Program-made: the position numbers and the translations under genes
Notes under the pieces: model-generated
Told to the model about the DNA's origin: nothing
Seen by the model: the letters and a program-made list of their open reading frames with translations, nothing else
Database searches by the model: none
Part shown: in pieces, positions 26,252-33,646 of the stretch
Layout of the letters: each line of letters starts with the position of its first letter
How positions within the stretch are numbered: the stretch's first letter is position 1
NCBI GenBank assembly: GCA_902510025.1
Contig: CABWZX010000006.1
Span: 1-33,646, forward strand
Direction: 5' to 3'
Length of the DNA: 33,646 nucleotides
DNA from: an uncultured Pelagibacteraceae bacterium
GTDB taxonomy: Bacteria > Pseudomonadota > Alphaproteobacteria > Pelagibacterales > AG-422-B15

Positions 26252-27184
26252 ATGAATAATAACATTGCTATTTCAGTAAAAAATTTAACAAAAATTTATA
26301 ATGCTGGCTCAAATAATCAAATCCTTGCTCTGGATAATGTCTCTCTTGATATAACGGCGGGATCTATATTTGGCTTGTTAGGACCCAATGGAGCTGGCAA
26401 ATCTACTTTCATAAATATTTTAGCTGACTTAGTTAGAAAATCTGAAGGTGACATAAAGATTCTTGAAACTGATCATGCCACCAATCTAAAAAAAGTAAAA
26501 TCTCTTATGGGCATTGTCCCTCAAGAATTAAATATTGATCCTTTTTTTACACCTTTTGAATTACTAGAAATCCACGCAGGACTTTATGGTGTCCCAAAAA
26601 AGGAGCGACGTACAATGGAGATTTTAGGAATGCTTGCTCTTGAAGATAAAGCTCATGTATATGCAAGAACGCTTTCAGGAGGAATGAGAAGAAGACTCTT
26701 AATAGCTAAGGCAATGGTTCACGATCCAGCTATCCTTATTCTTGATGAACCAACAGCTGGGGTTGACGTAGAACTAAGAACAAACCTTTGGAAGAATATA
26801 GAAAAATTAAACTCTAAGGGTAAGACCATCATTATTACAACTCACTATCTACATGAAGCTGAGGAGTTGTGTGATGAAATAGCTATTATTGATGAAGGTA
26901 AGTTAATAGCTCATGATCATACATCAAAAATTAAATCTTTTATTGATAATCGTGAAATTAAGATCATCCATAATAATAAAAATAATTTAGATTTATCTTC
27001 TTTAAAAAATTTGAATATTGATCTGAAACCCAATGGTGAGACTCTTGAAATAAACTACAAACCTAGTGAAATTAAATTTAATGAGTTACTGAAAGCTATA
27101 AATGAATCTAAAATAGATATCCAAGATATATCTATAAAAGAAACAAGGCTTGAAGATGTTTTTTTAAAGCTTACGCAGAGTTAA
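26252..27184 (+). CDS. ABC-2 type ABC transporter ATP-binding protein
   Basis: The 310-residue ATPase has Walker A G44-P-N-G-A-G-K-S-T52, Q-loop Q91, signature L141-SGGM, Walker B ILILDEP (161-167), D-loop and H198 in TTHYLHEAEEL, all intact. Residues about 225-310 form the C-terminal extension seen in DrrA/CcmA-like drug or polysaccharide exporters (YadG group). A permease partner is expected immediately downstream, but the next gene is an RND transporter on the opposite strand overlapping by 14 bases. The partner is therefore elsewhere, or the ATPase acts with a distant permease. The cargo is unknown. Confidence 0.9.
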   Translation: MNNNIAISVKNLTKIYNAGSNNQILALDNVSLDITAGSIFGLLGPNGAGKSTFINILADLVRKSEGDIKILETDHATNLKKVKSLMGIVPQELNIDPFFTPFELLEIHAGLYGVPKKERRTMEILGMLALEDKAHVYARTLSGGMRRRLLIAKAMVHDPAILILDEPTAGVDVELRTNLWKNIEKLNSKGKTIIITTHYLHEAEELCDEIAIIDEGKLIAHDHTSKIKSFIDNREIKIIHNNKNNLDLSSLKNLNIDLKPNGETLEINYKPSEIKFNELLKAINESKIDIQDISIKETRLEDVFLKLTQS

Positions 27185-29855
27185 TTTTCTTTCTTGGAAA
27201 TAGTCTTTCCAATATTACTGCAAGTGCGGGTAAAGTTGTCATTGCACATATCATATTTATGAAGAACATGAATGTTAACAATGACCCCATATCTGCTTGG
27301 AATTTAAGTGCAGAAAACGACCATGTTGAAACACCAATTGCGAGAGTTAGTGCAGTAAATACCACAGCTGCACCTGTGTTTTTAAATGTCTGATCAAAAG
27401 CCTCTGTCATATCTAATCCGCTCTTTAAATGTGTATTGAGTCGATTATAAATATAGAACGCATAATCAACTCCAACTCCTACTGCAAGCACCATAACCGG
27501 TAGAGTAGAAACTTTTAGACCTATTTGAGCAATATCCATAAAAGCATAACCAAGCATAGTTGCAAAAGTCAATGGAACTGTGCAACATATTGTTGCTCTC
27601 CAATCAAAATATGTAAGGAACACTAATATAATAATAACTGCATACACAATTAGCATCATTGGAAGCTCGCCAGTTTCTATAACTTCATTAGTAGCATGTT
27701 GAATGCCTACTGTGCCACTAGCAAGCCTGTATTTTATTTCATCAGTCTCAAAAACAATATGTGAATATTCTGGATTTGAGTTAAAAAACTCTTTGAAGAC
27801 TTTTTCAGACTGTTTTATGTCTTTTACTCTGAAGTTTACATTTTCATCAAAATCATCAATGCTTCGATAATAGTTAGCTAAACTGGTAACCCATAAGTTT
27901 CTAGAATTAAATGCATTTTCATATGCGAAATCTGTAAATTCCTCATCAGTAAATACTTTTGGATTTTCAACTCCTAAATCTTCAATTGGTTGCTCAGTAT
28001 TATTTGCAAAATTTGCATCAGGAATTATTTCAGTTCCTTCAGCTGGCTTTTGAATCAAAACCCTAAATGTAATCGTTTCTTCAAGCTCTCTGAACTTTTG
28101 GTTATAATCTTCTATCTGATGAATTATATGACTAATTGTTGTTGCTTTATGATCTTTTGTAAAAACATAGATGGGCATAATTGAACAGGCTTCATTTATT
28201 AAACCAGTTGATGGATCAACAACACTTGTTGCAAATGAAAGAGCTCTTTCATTATGAGGTAAATAAGTCCATTTTAGATTACCTTCGGCATACCCACTAA
28301 GTGCTCTTTTAGCTATACTTGATAGTGATATAACTTTGGTAACGCCATCAATATTTTCTAAATACCAGTGAAAATTATTTTGGGCCTCAACAACGTAAGT
28401 AGACCTGCAAGGATTCACTCCTAATGCTGCTCCAACTTCAGGAATAACAACAAGAACATCAGTTGTAACATTATATCTTTTTGTAATTTCAGTTATGTCT
28501 TTATTATAACGAGCCTCAGGTCTTAGCTCAGGCGCGCCAGCATGTAGATCTCCAACATGACGTTCACTTGCAAGATATGCTGCGCCGGCAAACAGTACGG
28601 CACTAACGGTTAAAGTGATTACTGCCTGACGAGGTTGAGCTAATCTAGCAAAAAAACCCATCATATTTTGTCTGTAATTTATTGCTGATTGGGCAGAAAC
28701 TGCAAATTTTGGACTATACCTCGCATAGGAAGCCGCTAATGGCAACATAACTAGGTTAGTAATAATCTTAAAGGCCACTCCAATAGAAGCTGTAATACCT
28801 AATTCCTGTATCATTCCTATTGGCAATAATATTAATGTTCCAAATCCAACAAGATCTGTAACTAAAGCCATTGAACCAGGAACTAGCAACCTTGAAAAAC
28901 TTGCCCGTGCAGCTACCTCAGAAGATTTTCCATCTATAACTTCTTTTGTAATTTGATTAACCTGTTGAATACCGTGAGAAACTCCAATAGCAAAAACTAA
29001 GAAAGGAACGAGTATGGCTAAAGGATCTAATCCGTATCCTAATATTTTTAACATACCAAATTGCCATACCAATGAACACAGTGAGCAAAATAAAGGCAAG
29101 AAAGTTAAAGTCCAAGATCTTGAATACCAATACACTGCCAAAATTGTTAATACAAAAGCTAGTGCGAAAAATATAACGACATTATATGCTTCACTTGCAA
29201 TATCAGAAATCATCTTTGCAAACCCAGTTATCTCAACTCTATAGAATCCTTGTTCATACTCATCTCTTATTGACTCAATTTCCGCTCCAAGTTTTAAGTA
29301 GTCTAATTTCTCACCTGTTCGTGGATCGTATTCAGTCAATTCAACTTTTATTAAAGATGAAGTGAAATCATTAGAAACCATACTACCGACATGACCACCT
29401 GTTAAAATTCTCTCTCTAATTTTATTAATTTCATTCTCATTTAATTTTTCAGGAATAATATTTCCAGGAATAACTGCTGTTCTTTCAAATCCTTCTTCGG
29501 TAACCATCATCACTGCAACATTTGGTGTCCATAAAGATTGCATGGATGCTTGGTTAACCCCTGGAAGATATCTAATAGTTTCAGAGAGATTAAAAAGTTT
29601 AGTAAGATATTCTTTACTAAAGATATCACCTTCTGTAGTTCTTAGGGCAACTGTAATGCTATTAGTGCCGCTTAAATCACCTTGATACGCATAGTATGTT
29701 TTTATAAATTCGTGATTACTTGGTAGCTGTTTATAGAAGCCTGCATCCATTTTAATTTGCACAGCAAAATAGCCCATTATAATTGTCAAAATTATAAAGC
29801 TTGAAAGAACAACAACTCTAAATTTAAAAAACCAATTTTCTATTTTCTGTAACAT
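27171..29855 (-). CDS. RND superfamily transporter, HAE3/MMPL type
   Basis: The 894-residue inner-membrane protein has the twofold RND layout: TM1 (about 12-32), a large periplasmic loop (about 33-220), a five- to six-helix bundle (about 222-380, with GVSHG at 291-295 in TM4), TM7 and a second loop (about 400-720), and a second bundle (about 725-885) with GVGVDYAFYIYNRL in TM10. The D-Y pair there is typical of proton-coupled HAE3/MMPL proteins. Such proteins move lipids, hopanoids or hydrophobic compounds; the cargo here is unknown. No membrane-fusion partner is adjacent. It ends inside the ABC ATPase gene (14-base convergent overlap), and about 220 bases separate it from the diiron gene. 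Confidence 0.85.
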   Translation of the reverse strand: MLQKIENWFFKFRVVVLSSFIILTIIMGYFAVQIKMDAGFYKQLPSNHEFIKTYYAYQGDLSGTNSITVALRTTEGDIFSKEYLTKLFNLSETIRYLPGVNQASMQSLWTPNVAVMMVTEEGFERTAVIPGNIIPEKLNENEINKIRERILTGGHVGSMVSNDFTSSLIKVELTEYDPRTGEKLDYLKLGAEIESIRDEYEQGFYRVEITGFAKMISDIASEAYNVVIFFALAFVLTILAVYWYSRSWTLTFLPLFCSLCSLVWQFGMLKILGYGLDPLAILVPFLVFAIGVSHGIQQVNQITKEVIDGKSSEVAARASFSRLLVPGSMALVTDLVGFGTLILLPIGMIQELGITASIGVAFKIITNLVMLPLAASYARYSPKFAVSAQSAINYRQNMMGFFARLAQPRQAVITLTVSAVLFAGAAYLASERHVGDLHAGAPELRPEARYNKDITEITKRYNVTTDVLVVIPEVGAALGVNPCRSTYVVEAQNNFHWYLENIDGVTKVISLSSIAKRALSGYAEGNLKWTYLPHNERALSFATSVVDPSTGLINEACSIMPIYVFTKDHKATTISHIIHQIEDYNQKFRELEETITFRVLIQKPAEGTEIIPDANFANNTEQPIEDLGVENPKVFTDEEFTDFAYENAFNSRNLWVTSLANYYRSIDDFDENVNFRVKDIKQSEKVFKEFFNSNPEYSHIVFETDEIKYRLASGTVGIQHATNEVIETGELPMMLIVYAVIIILVFLTYFDWRATICCTVPLTFATMLGYAFMDIAQIGLKVSTLPVMVLAVGVGVDYAFYIYNRLNTHLKSGLDMTEAFDQTFKNTGAAVVFTALTLAIGVSTWSFSALKFQADMGSLLTFMFFINMICAMTTLPALAVILERLFPRKKINSA

Positions 29856-30041
29856 ATAGGAGTGTATGATTTATGATAATCGATCAAAAATATTGGAAAA
29901 TAGATCTTTTGTACAATACTTAATCTCATTATTTATTTAAGCATTATTAGGTTAATTCTATGACATCTGCTATAAACAAATTTAAATAACTGATTTATTT
30001 TGGAATTTTTGATATAAAAATGAACGCTCTCTCATTTTTTC

Positions 30042-30069
30042 TTTAATAGATATAATTTTTGACTATAAT
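30042..30069 (+). promoter_or_regulatory. Candidate promoter giving a leaderless diiron-gene transcript
   Basis: A perfect TATAAT at 30064-30069 has TTTAAT at 30042-30047, spacing 16. Transcription would begin near 30076, at the ATG (30077), consistent with the absence of a Shine-Dalgarno site. A second TATAAT at 30051-30056 has no clear -35. The rest of the 29856-30041 spacer holds no gene or repeat that I can see. Confidence 0.35.
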
Positions 30070-30076
30070 TACATAT

Positions 30077-31273
30077 ATGGTTGAGCTGAGACAAAGAATA
30101 GATTTTGCAAAAATATTTGCTAGAGATCAAGTGTTCAAATTAAAGAGGGCTTGGCAAGTTTCAAAAAGTGGAAAAAATTCCATGACTAAGGATCCGGCTT
30201 ATAATGCTGCAAATCCTAAACATTTTATCCCAATGATTGAAGAAGATCGTTATACGGAACGTACTGACACATTTGACCAAATGATTGCTGCTACCCATAA
30301 GCATTTTTGGGACCCAAATGACAAAAGGTTTATTGATTTTGACCAACCTTTTGATATGGAAAATGAATACATTGTAGATCCAAGAATATTTTGCATAGAA
30401 CTAAAAATTCCATCTGTTGCTGAAAGGTTAACTGAAAAACAAAAAATAAAATTAAATAATGAAAGCTTTAGATGGACCTTGTCGCAAATATTGCATGGAG
30501 AACAAGGAGCTTTATCTTTAAGCGCAAGTCTCTGCCATATATTAAAAGATCCTGGAGCACAAGAGTATGCTGCTAATCAAACGAGAGAAGAAGCAAGGCA
30601 CGTTACAGGATTTACAAATTATATTAAACTTAGATGGGGAACTCCATATCCGGCTGGTCCGACTCTTGGAAGACTTTTAGAACAAGTGGTTTCTTCTGAT
30701 GTAGTTTATAAAAAAATTGTTGGCATGCAAATGCTCATTGAGGGATTAGCTATGGGAGCTTTTGGTATGGCTCATCAAGATACTAATGACCCTTTACTCA
30801 AAACATTGCTAAAATACACAATGAGTGATGAAGCTTTCCATCATAAATTTGGAAAAATTTGGGCTGATCGAACAATACCAAAACTAAGTCCATCTGAGCG
30901 CAATAAAGTTGAAGACTGGTCACATACAGTGTTCCATGACTTATTATATAATTTGGTTAACCCTTGGGAAAAAAAATTAATTTATGAGAGTGTTGGCCTT
31001 GATCACAAATTTGTCACTGAAGCTTTCATGAAAGAAATGGACCGTGATACAATCATCCGAGATGAAATGATGGAAAACAACAATATATTTAGGGTTCTTT
31101 GTAAAACATTACTTAAAGCAAACATAATTACTGAACGCACAAGAAAGCATTATGCTGAATTTGTTAATATGGAAGAACTGCAGGCAGAAGATGACGAGGT
31201 TGCAGGAATTGATATTGCAAATGAAGGGCTTGATATTCTTGAAAAAATTAACAAAACAAGAAAAGTAGCTTGA
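30077..31273 (+). CDS. Ferritin-like diiron protein, R2/AurF-like putative oxygenase
   Basis: This 398-residue, mostly helical cytoplasmic protein shows two diiron half-sites in the ferritin-like fold: E142 (HGEQGALSLS) with E172-A-R-H175, and E222 (MLIEGLAMGAF) with E252-A-F-H255. The E...ExxH...E...ExxH pattern is that of ribonucleotide reductase R2, rubrerythrin-type and AurF-type enzymes. Its length and the acidic C-terminus (EELQAEDDEVAG) do not match R2, and no nrdA gene is near, so an oxidase or N-oxygenase role is more likely but unproven. The ATG at 30077 is used; an in-frame TTG at 30059 overlaps the -10 box. It stands alone, divergent from the RND gene and 3 bases from the convergent hldD. 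Confidence 0.82.
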   Translation: MVELRQRIDFAKIFARDQVFKLKRAWQVSKSGKNSMTKDPAYNAANPKHFIPMIEEDRYTERTDTFDQMIAATHKHFWDPNDKRFIDFDQPFDMENEYIVDPRIFCIELKIPSVAERLTEKQKIKLNNESFRWTLSQILHGEQGALSLSASLCHILKDPGAQEYAANQTREEARHVTGFTNYIKLRWGTPYPAGPTLGRLLEQVVSSDVVYKKIVGMQMLIEGLAMGAFGMAHQDTNDPLLKTLLKYTMSDEAFHHKFGKIWADRTIPKLSPSERNKVEDWSHTVFHDLLYNLVNPWEKKLIYESVGLDHKFVTEAFMKEMDRDTIIRDEMMENNNIFRVLCKTLLKANIITERTRKHYAEFVNMEELQAEDDEVAGIDIANEGLDILEKINKTRKVA

Positions 31274-31276
31274 TAG

Positions 31277-32242
31277 CTATTTTACTAAGTAGTTTTTAAT
31301 ATAATCCTTAACTCCTTGTTCGATAGTTAAAAAATCTTTTTTATACCCAGCTTTGCGTAAATTATTCATTTTAGCTTTTGTATAATATTGGTAGCCATTT
31401 CTTATTCTGTTTGGAGTTGGGACATAGTTGATATTAGGTTTGATATTAACATTTTTAAAAACTGTCTTTGCTAGATCATAGAATGTTCTCGATTTACCAG
31501 TGCCTACGTTATAGATGCCTGTTAGTTTTCTTTTTTTAAGCAACCAAATTACAACTTTAACACAATCTTTAATGTAAATAAAATCTCTTGATTGTTTGCC
31601 ATCGGCAAACTTTTTATGATGAGATTTAAATAATTTTAGTTTCTTTGTCATTTGAATTTCCTTTAAGAATTTTGGAATAGGACTCATCATAAATCCTTTA
31701 TGTAATTCATTTGGTCCATAAACGTTAAAGAACTTTAAACCAACAGGATTTGATTCTAATTTTTCACCTGATTTAATTAAGCTGAGAATGTGTAGATCAA
31801 ATAAATGCTTACTTAATCCATAATAGTTTATTGGTTTAAGTTTGAGAAAATTATTAAATGAATTTTCATCGTCATAATAGTCAAAACTGTTTCCATACGT
31901 AGCAGCTGATGAAGCATATATAAATTTAATATTATATTTATTACAAATATTAAAAAGTTTGAGAGAATATAAATAATTATTATTAAGTAAAAGCTCTAAA
32001 TTGGTTTCATCTGTTGCGCTAATTGCACCCATATGAATAACAGCAGATATTTTTTTCTTATTTTTTTCAACAAATGAGAATATTTCATTAATCTTAATTA
32101 TCTTTTTTCCTTTAACAGGAGCGATATTCTTCTTCTTTATTGGATCATTAAGTTTATCACATATGACAACTCTATATTTTTTAGATAATTCTTGAGCAAT
32201 ATTTGAACCAATAAAACCTGCGCCTCCTGTAACTATAATCAT
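31277..32242 (-). CDS. hldD: ADP-L-glycero-D-manno-heptose 6-epimerase
   Basis: This short-chain dehydrogenase-fold enzyme inverts C6 of ADP-D-glycero-D-manno-heptose to give the L,D form for LPS inner core. NAD(P)-binding T5-G-G-A-G-F-I-G-S is at the N-terminus; SSAATYG carries the catalytic serine/threonine and Y141-G-L-S-K145 is the Y-x3-K pair. KFFNVYGPNE and RDFIYIKD are typical of HldD/RfaD. The 321-residue length is normal. The start overlaps hldC by 4 bases, making it the third gene of the heptose operon. It is lysine-rich, as expected in this AT-rich genome. Confidence 0.92.
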   Translation of the reverse strand: MIIVTGGAGFIGSNIAQELSKKYRVVICDKLNDPIKKKNIAPVKGKKIIKINEIFSFVEKNKKKISAVIHMGAISATDETNLELLLNNNYLYSLKLFNICNKYNIKFIYASSAATYGNSFDYYDDENSFNNFLKLKPINYYGLSKHLFDLHILSLIKSGEKLESNPVGLKFFNVYGPNELHKGFMMSPIPKFLKEIQMTKKLKLFKSHHKKFADGKQSRDFIYIKDCVKVVIWLLKKRKLTGIYNVGTGKSRTFYDLAKTVFKNVNIKPNINYVPTPNRIRNGYQYYTKAKMNNLRKAGYKKDFLTIEQGVKDYIKNYLVK

Positions 32243-32709
32243 TTCATTCTCTCATTGATAATTTTGGTTGTGCTAAATCCTGGCAATAAATCAATGACTT
32301 CTACAGAACCACCATTTTCTATTACAAACTTAGATCCAACTATATCGGCCTTATTATAATCGCCTCCTTTTATTAGTATGTCTGGGTTTAAATATTTAAT
32401 AATATTTTCTGGAGTTTCGGTATTGAATATAGCTACAGCATCAACCTCTTTCATTTTTGATAAGTTCTTTGCTCTTTGTTCTTGATTTTCTATTGGACGG
32501 TTCTCGCCTTTAAGTATCTTTACTGATTCATCTGAGTTCAAACCTACTATTAAAAAATCACATCTCTTTTTTGCTTCTCTAATTAAATAAAAATGCCCCT
32601 CATGAAGCAAGTCAAAGCAGCCATTGGTAAAGCCAATGATTTTCTTATTACCGATATCAGCAATCTTTTTTAAAATTTCTTTTTCTCTAAGAACCTTTTC
32701 TTCGCTCAT
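32239..32709 (-). CDS. hldC: D-glycero-beta-D-manno-heptose 1-phosphate adenylyltransferase
   Basis: The 156-residue HIGH-type nucleotidyltransferase has TNGCFDLLH36-E-GH39 for ATP binding and GLNSDESVK and KGGDYNKADIVG further on, as in the HldE C-terminal domain. It transfers AMP to heptose 1-phosphate to give ADP-heptose. It is separate from the kinase (split HldA/HldC form) rather than fused as in E. coli HldE. It abuts hldA with no gap and overlaps hldD by 4 bases. It is a distant relative of the fusion protein at 22431-23207, but without a cupin domain. Confidence 0.92.
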   Translation of the reverse strand: MSEEKVLREKEILKKIADIGNKKIIGFTNGCFDLLHEGHFYLIREAKKRCDFLIVGLNSDESVKILKGENRPIENQEQRAKNLSKMKEVDAVAIFNTETPENIIKYLNPDILIKGGDYNKADIVGSKFVIENGGSVEVIDLLPGFSTTKIINERMK

Positions 32710-33646
32710 CTAGAACTTGATCATTTCTTCTTGTGTTGTAACAGCAGTCCCTTTTTTACCCACAACGATCCCAGCAGCATGATTTGATAAAAGCGCGGAA
32801 GTTTCTATATCAAAACCACTTGCTATCATAATTGCCAATACAGCTATAACAGTATCTCCTGCTCCACTAACATCATAAATTTCTTTTGCAAGGGTCGGAA
32901 AATTCTTAAAGTTTTTATTACTAATTAAAATCATTCCCTTTTCAGATCTGGTAACAAGAACATTTTTTATTTTACACTGTTCAATAATTTGCTTTCCACT
33001 TTTGACAGCTTCTTTCTCAGAATCAATAAAATTATTTGTCGCCTCAGATAGTTCTTTTTGATTTGGAGTAAGAAAATCAACGCCCTCATAAATTTTAAAA
33101 TCCTTACTTTTAGGATCAACTAGGACAATTTTTTTACTTTTTTTAGCTAATTGAACTATTTCTTTTATAAATTCTTTTGTAATCAAACCTTTTTTATAAT
33201 CAGATATTATAATTGCATCACAATGCTCTATCTGTTTCTTTACCTTGTCTTTGATTTTCCTGATATATGAGCTTTGAGATATTGGCCTAACTTTTTCCTT
33301 ATCAGCCCTCAGAAGTTGAGTAAAATTATTCAAAAAACGCATCTTAAGCGGCGTTGAATAATTCTCATCAACTACAAAATCACTTTTCAAATTCTTCTCT
33401 TTTTTTATTAATTTTTCTATATCTTTAGATGAAGAATCCTCTCCTATTATGCTAACAATAGTAGCCTTTCCCCCTAGGCTAGATATGTTCCTAGCAACAT
33501 TTCCTACTCCACCAAGTTGAAAATTTTCTTCATTAATTGAAAGAATTGGAACAGGGGCCTCTGGTGACATTCTTTCTACCTTCCCATATATATATTGATC
33601 AAGAATCATATCTCCAACACATAGTATTTGTGTTTCACTAATCCTT
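32710..33646 (-). CDS. hldA: D-glycero-beta-D-manno-heptose-7-phosphate kinase, 5' end cut by the right window edge
   Basis: This ribokinase (PfkB) family enzyme phosphorylates heptose 7-phosphate at C1. An in-frame ATG exists at 33609, but the open frame continues to the window edge with residues RISETQILCVGD before MILDQYIYG. These match the conserved VVGDVMLDRYWYG of the family, so the true start lies outside, probably 10-20 codons upstream. Visible features are SPEAPVP (about residue 27 of the fragment), GGVGNVARNISSLG, DPKSKDF, LTPNQKEL and the catalytic region DVSGAGDTVIAV. It is the first visible gene of hldA-hldC-hldD. gmhA and gmhB are not in the window. Confidence 0.92.
   Translation of the reverse strand, partial: RISETQILCVGDMILDQYIYGKVERMSPEAPVPILSINEENFQLGGVGNVARNISSLGGKATIVSIIGEDSSSKDIEKLIKKEKNLKSDFVVDENYSTPLKMRFLNNFTQLLRADKEKVRPISQSSYIRKIKDKVKKQIEHCDAIIISDYKKGLITKEFIKEIVQLAKKSKKIVLVDPKSKDFKIYEGVDFLTPNQKELSEATNNFIDSEKEAVKSGKQIIEQCKIKNVLVTRSEKGMILISNKNFKNFPTLAKEIYDVSGAGDTVIAVLAIMIASGFDIETSALLSNHAAGIVVGKKGTAVTTQEEMIKF

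Noticed and set aside
30059-30076. TTG start upstream of the diiron gene
   Set aside because: The extension overlaps a perfect -10 box and adds no recognisable sequence.

Overview
The window is a gene-dense, AT-rich (roughly 30% G+C by eye) piece of a Gram-negative chromosome. It most likely comes from a streamlined marine alphaproteobacterium of the SAR11/HIMB59/AEGEAN-169 kind; the exact lineage is inference. Three things point to Alphaproteobacteria: pckA divergent from a ChvI/ChvG-type two-component system, ahcY next to it, and the tsaE-amgK-murU run. Spacers are very short, many genes overlap by a few bases, and no gap exceeds about 220 bases. I see no tRNA, rRNA, insertion sequence, prophage or CRISPR array.

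Layout. 1-2021 (minus): a small oxygenase operon with a Rieske non-haem iron oxygenase subunit, a glyoxalase I-like enzyme, a cupin and the start of a further gene cut by the window edge. 2145-3505: an AmtB ammonium transporter with a terminator, a strong ribosome binding site and a candidate promoter carrying direct repeats. 3642-8200: a membrane-anchored, cysteine-rich DUF3604 (PHP-like) protein, divergent from a two-gene operon of a PpiC/SurA-like chaperone and a HupE/UreJ-like metal permease. 8204-10359 (minus): a DUF3429 membrane protein and an SdsA-like metallo-beta-lactamase-fold lipoprotein. 10412-12151 (plus): an EamA exporter and a TauD/TfdA-type dioxygenase.

12148-19432 (minus) is one long, tightly packed run, transcribed chvI, chvG, ahcY, tsaE, amgK, murU, dsbA-like, hspQ, yciB. 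It joins envelope stress sensing, methyl-cycle turnover, tRNA modification, muramic acid recycling, disulfide chemistry and septation. pckA (19582-21162) faces away from chvI across a 149-base spacer holding a direct repeat that looks like a response-regulator site. The hprK and PTS genes that usually sit between chvG and ahcY in Alphaproteobacteria are absent.

21159-26194 (minus) is a second compact operon: CHCC zinc-finger protein, DNA polymerase I, an unusual nucleotidyltransferase-cupin fusion, and an MFS transporter. 26252-27184 is an ABC ATPase with no permease beside it, convergent with and overlapping an HAE3-type RND transporter (27171-29855). A ferritin-like diiron protein follows (30077-31273). 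The right end (31277-33646, minus) holds the heptose operon hldA-hldC-hldD for LPS inner-core precursors; hldA is cut by the window edge.

The best candidates for undescribed biology are the DUF3604/PpiC/HupE trio, the nucleotidyltransferase-cupin fusion, and the ChvGI locus that has lost its PTS partners.
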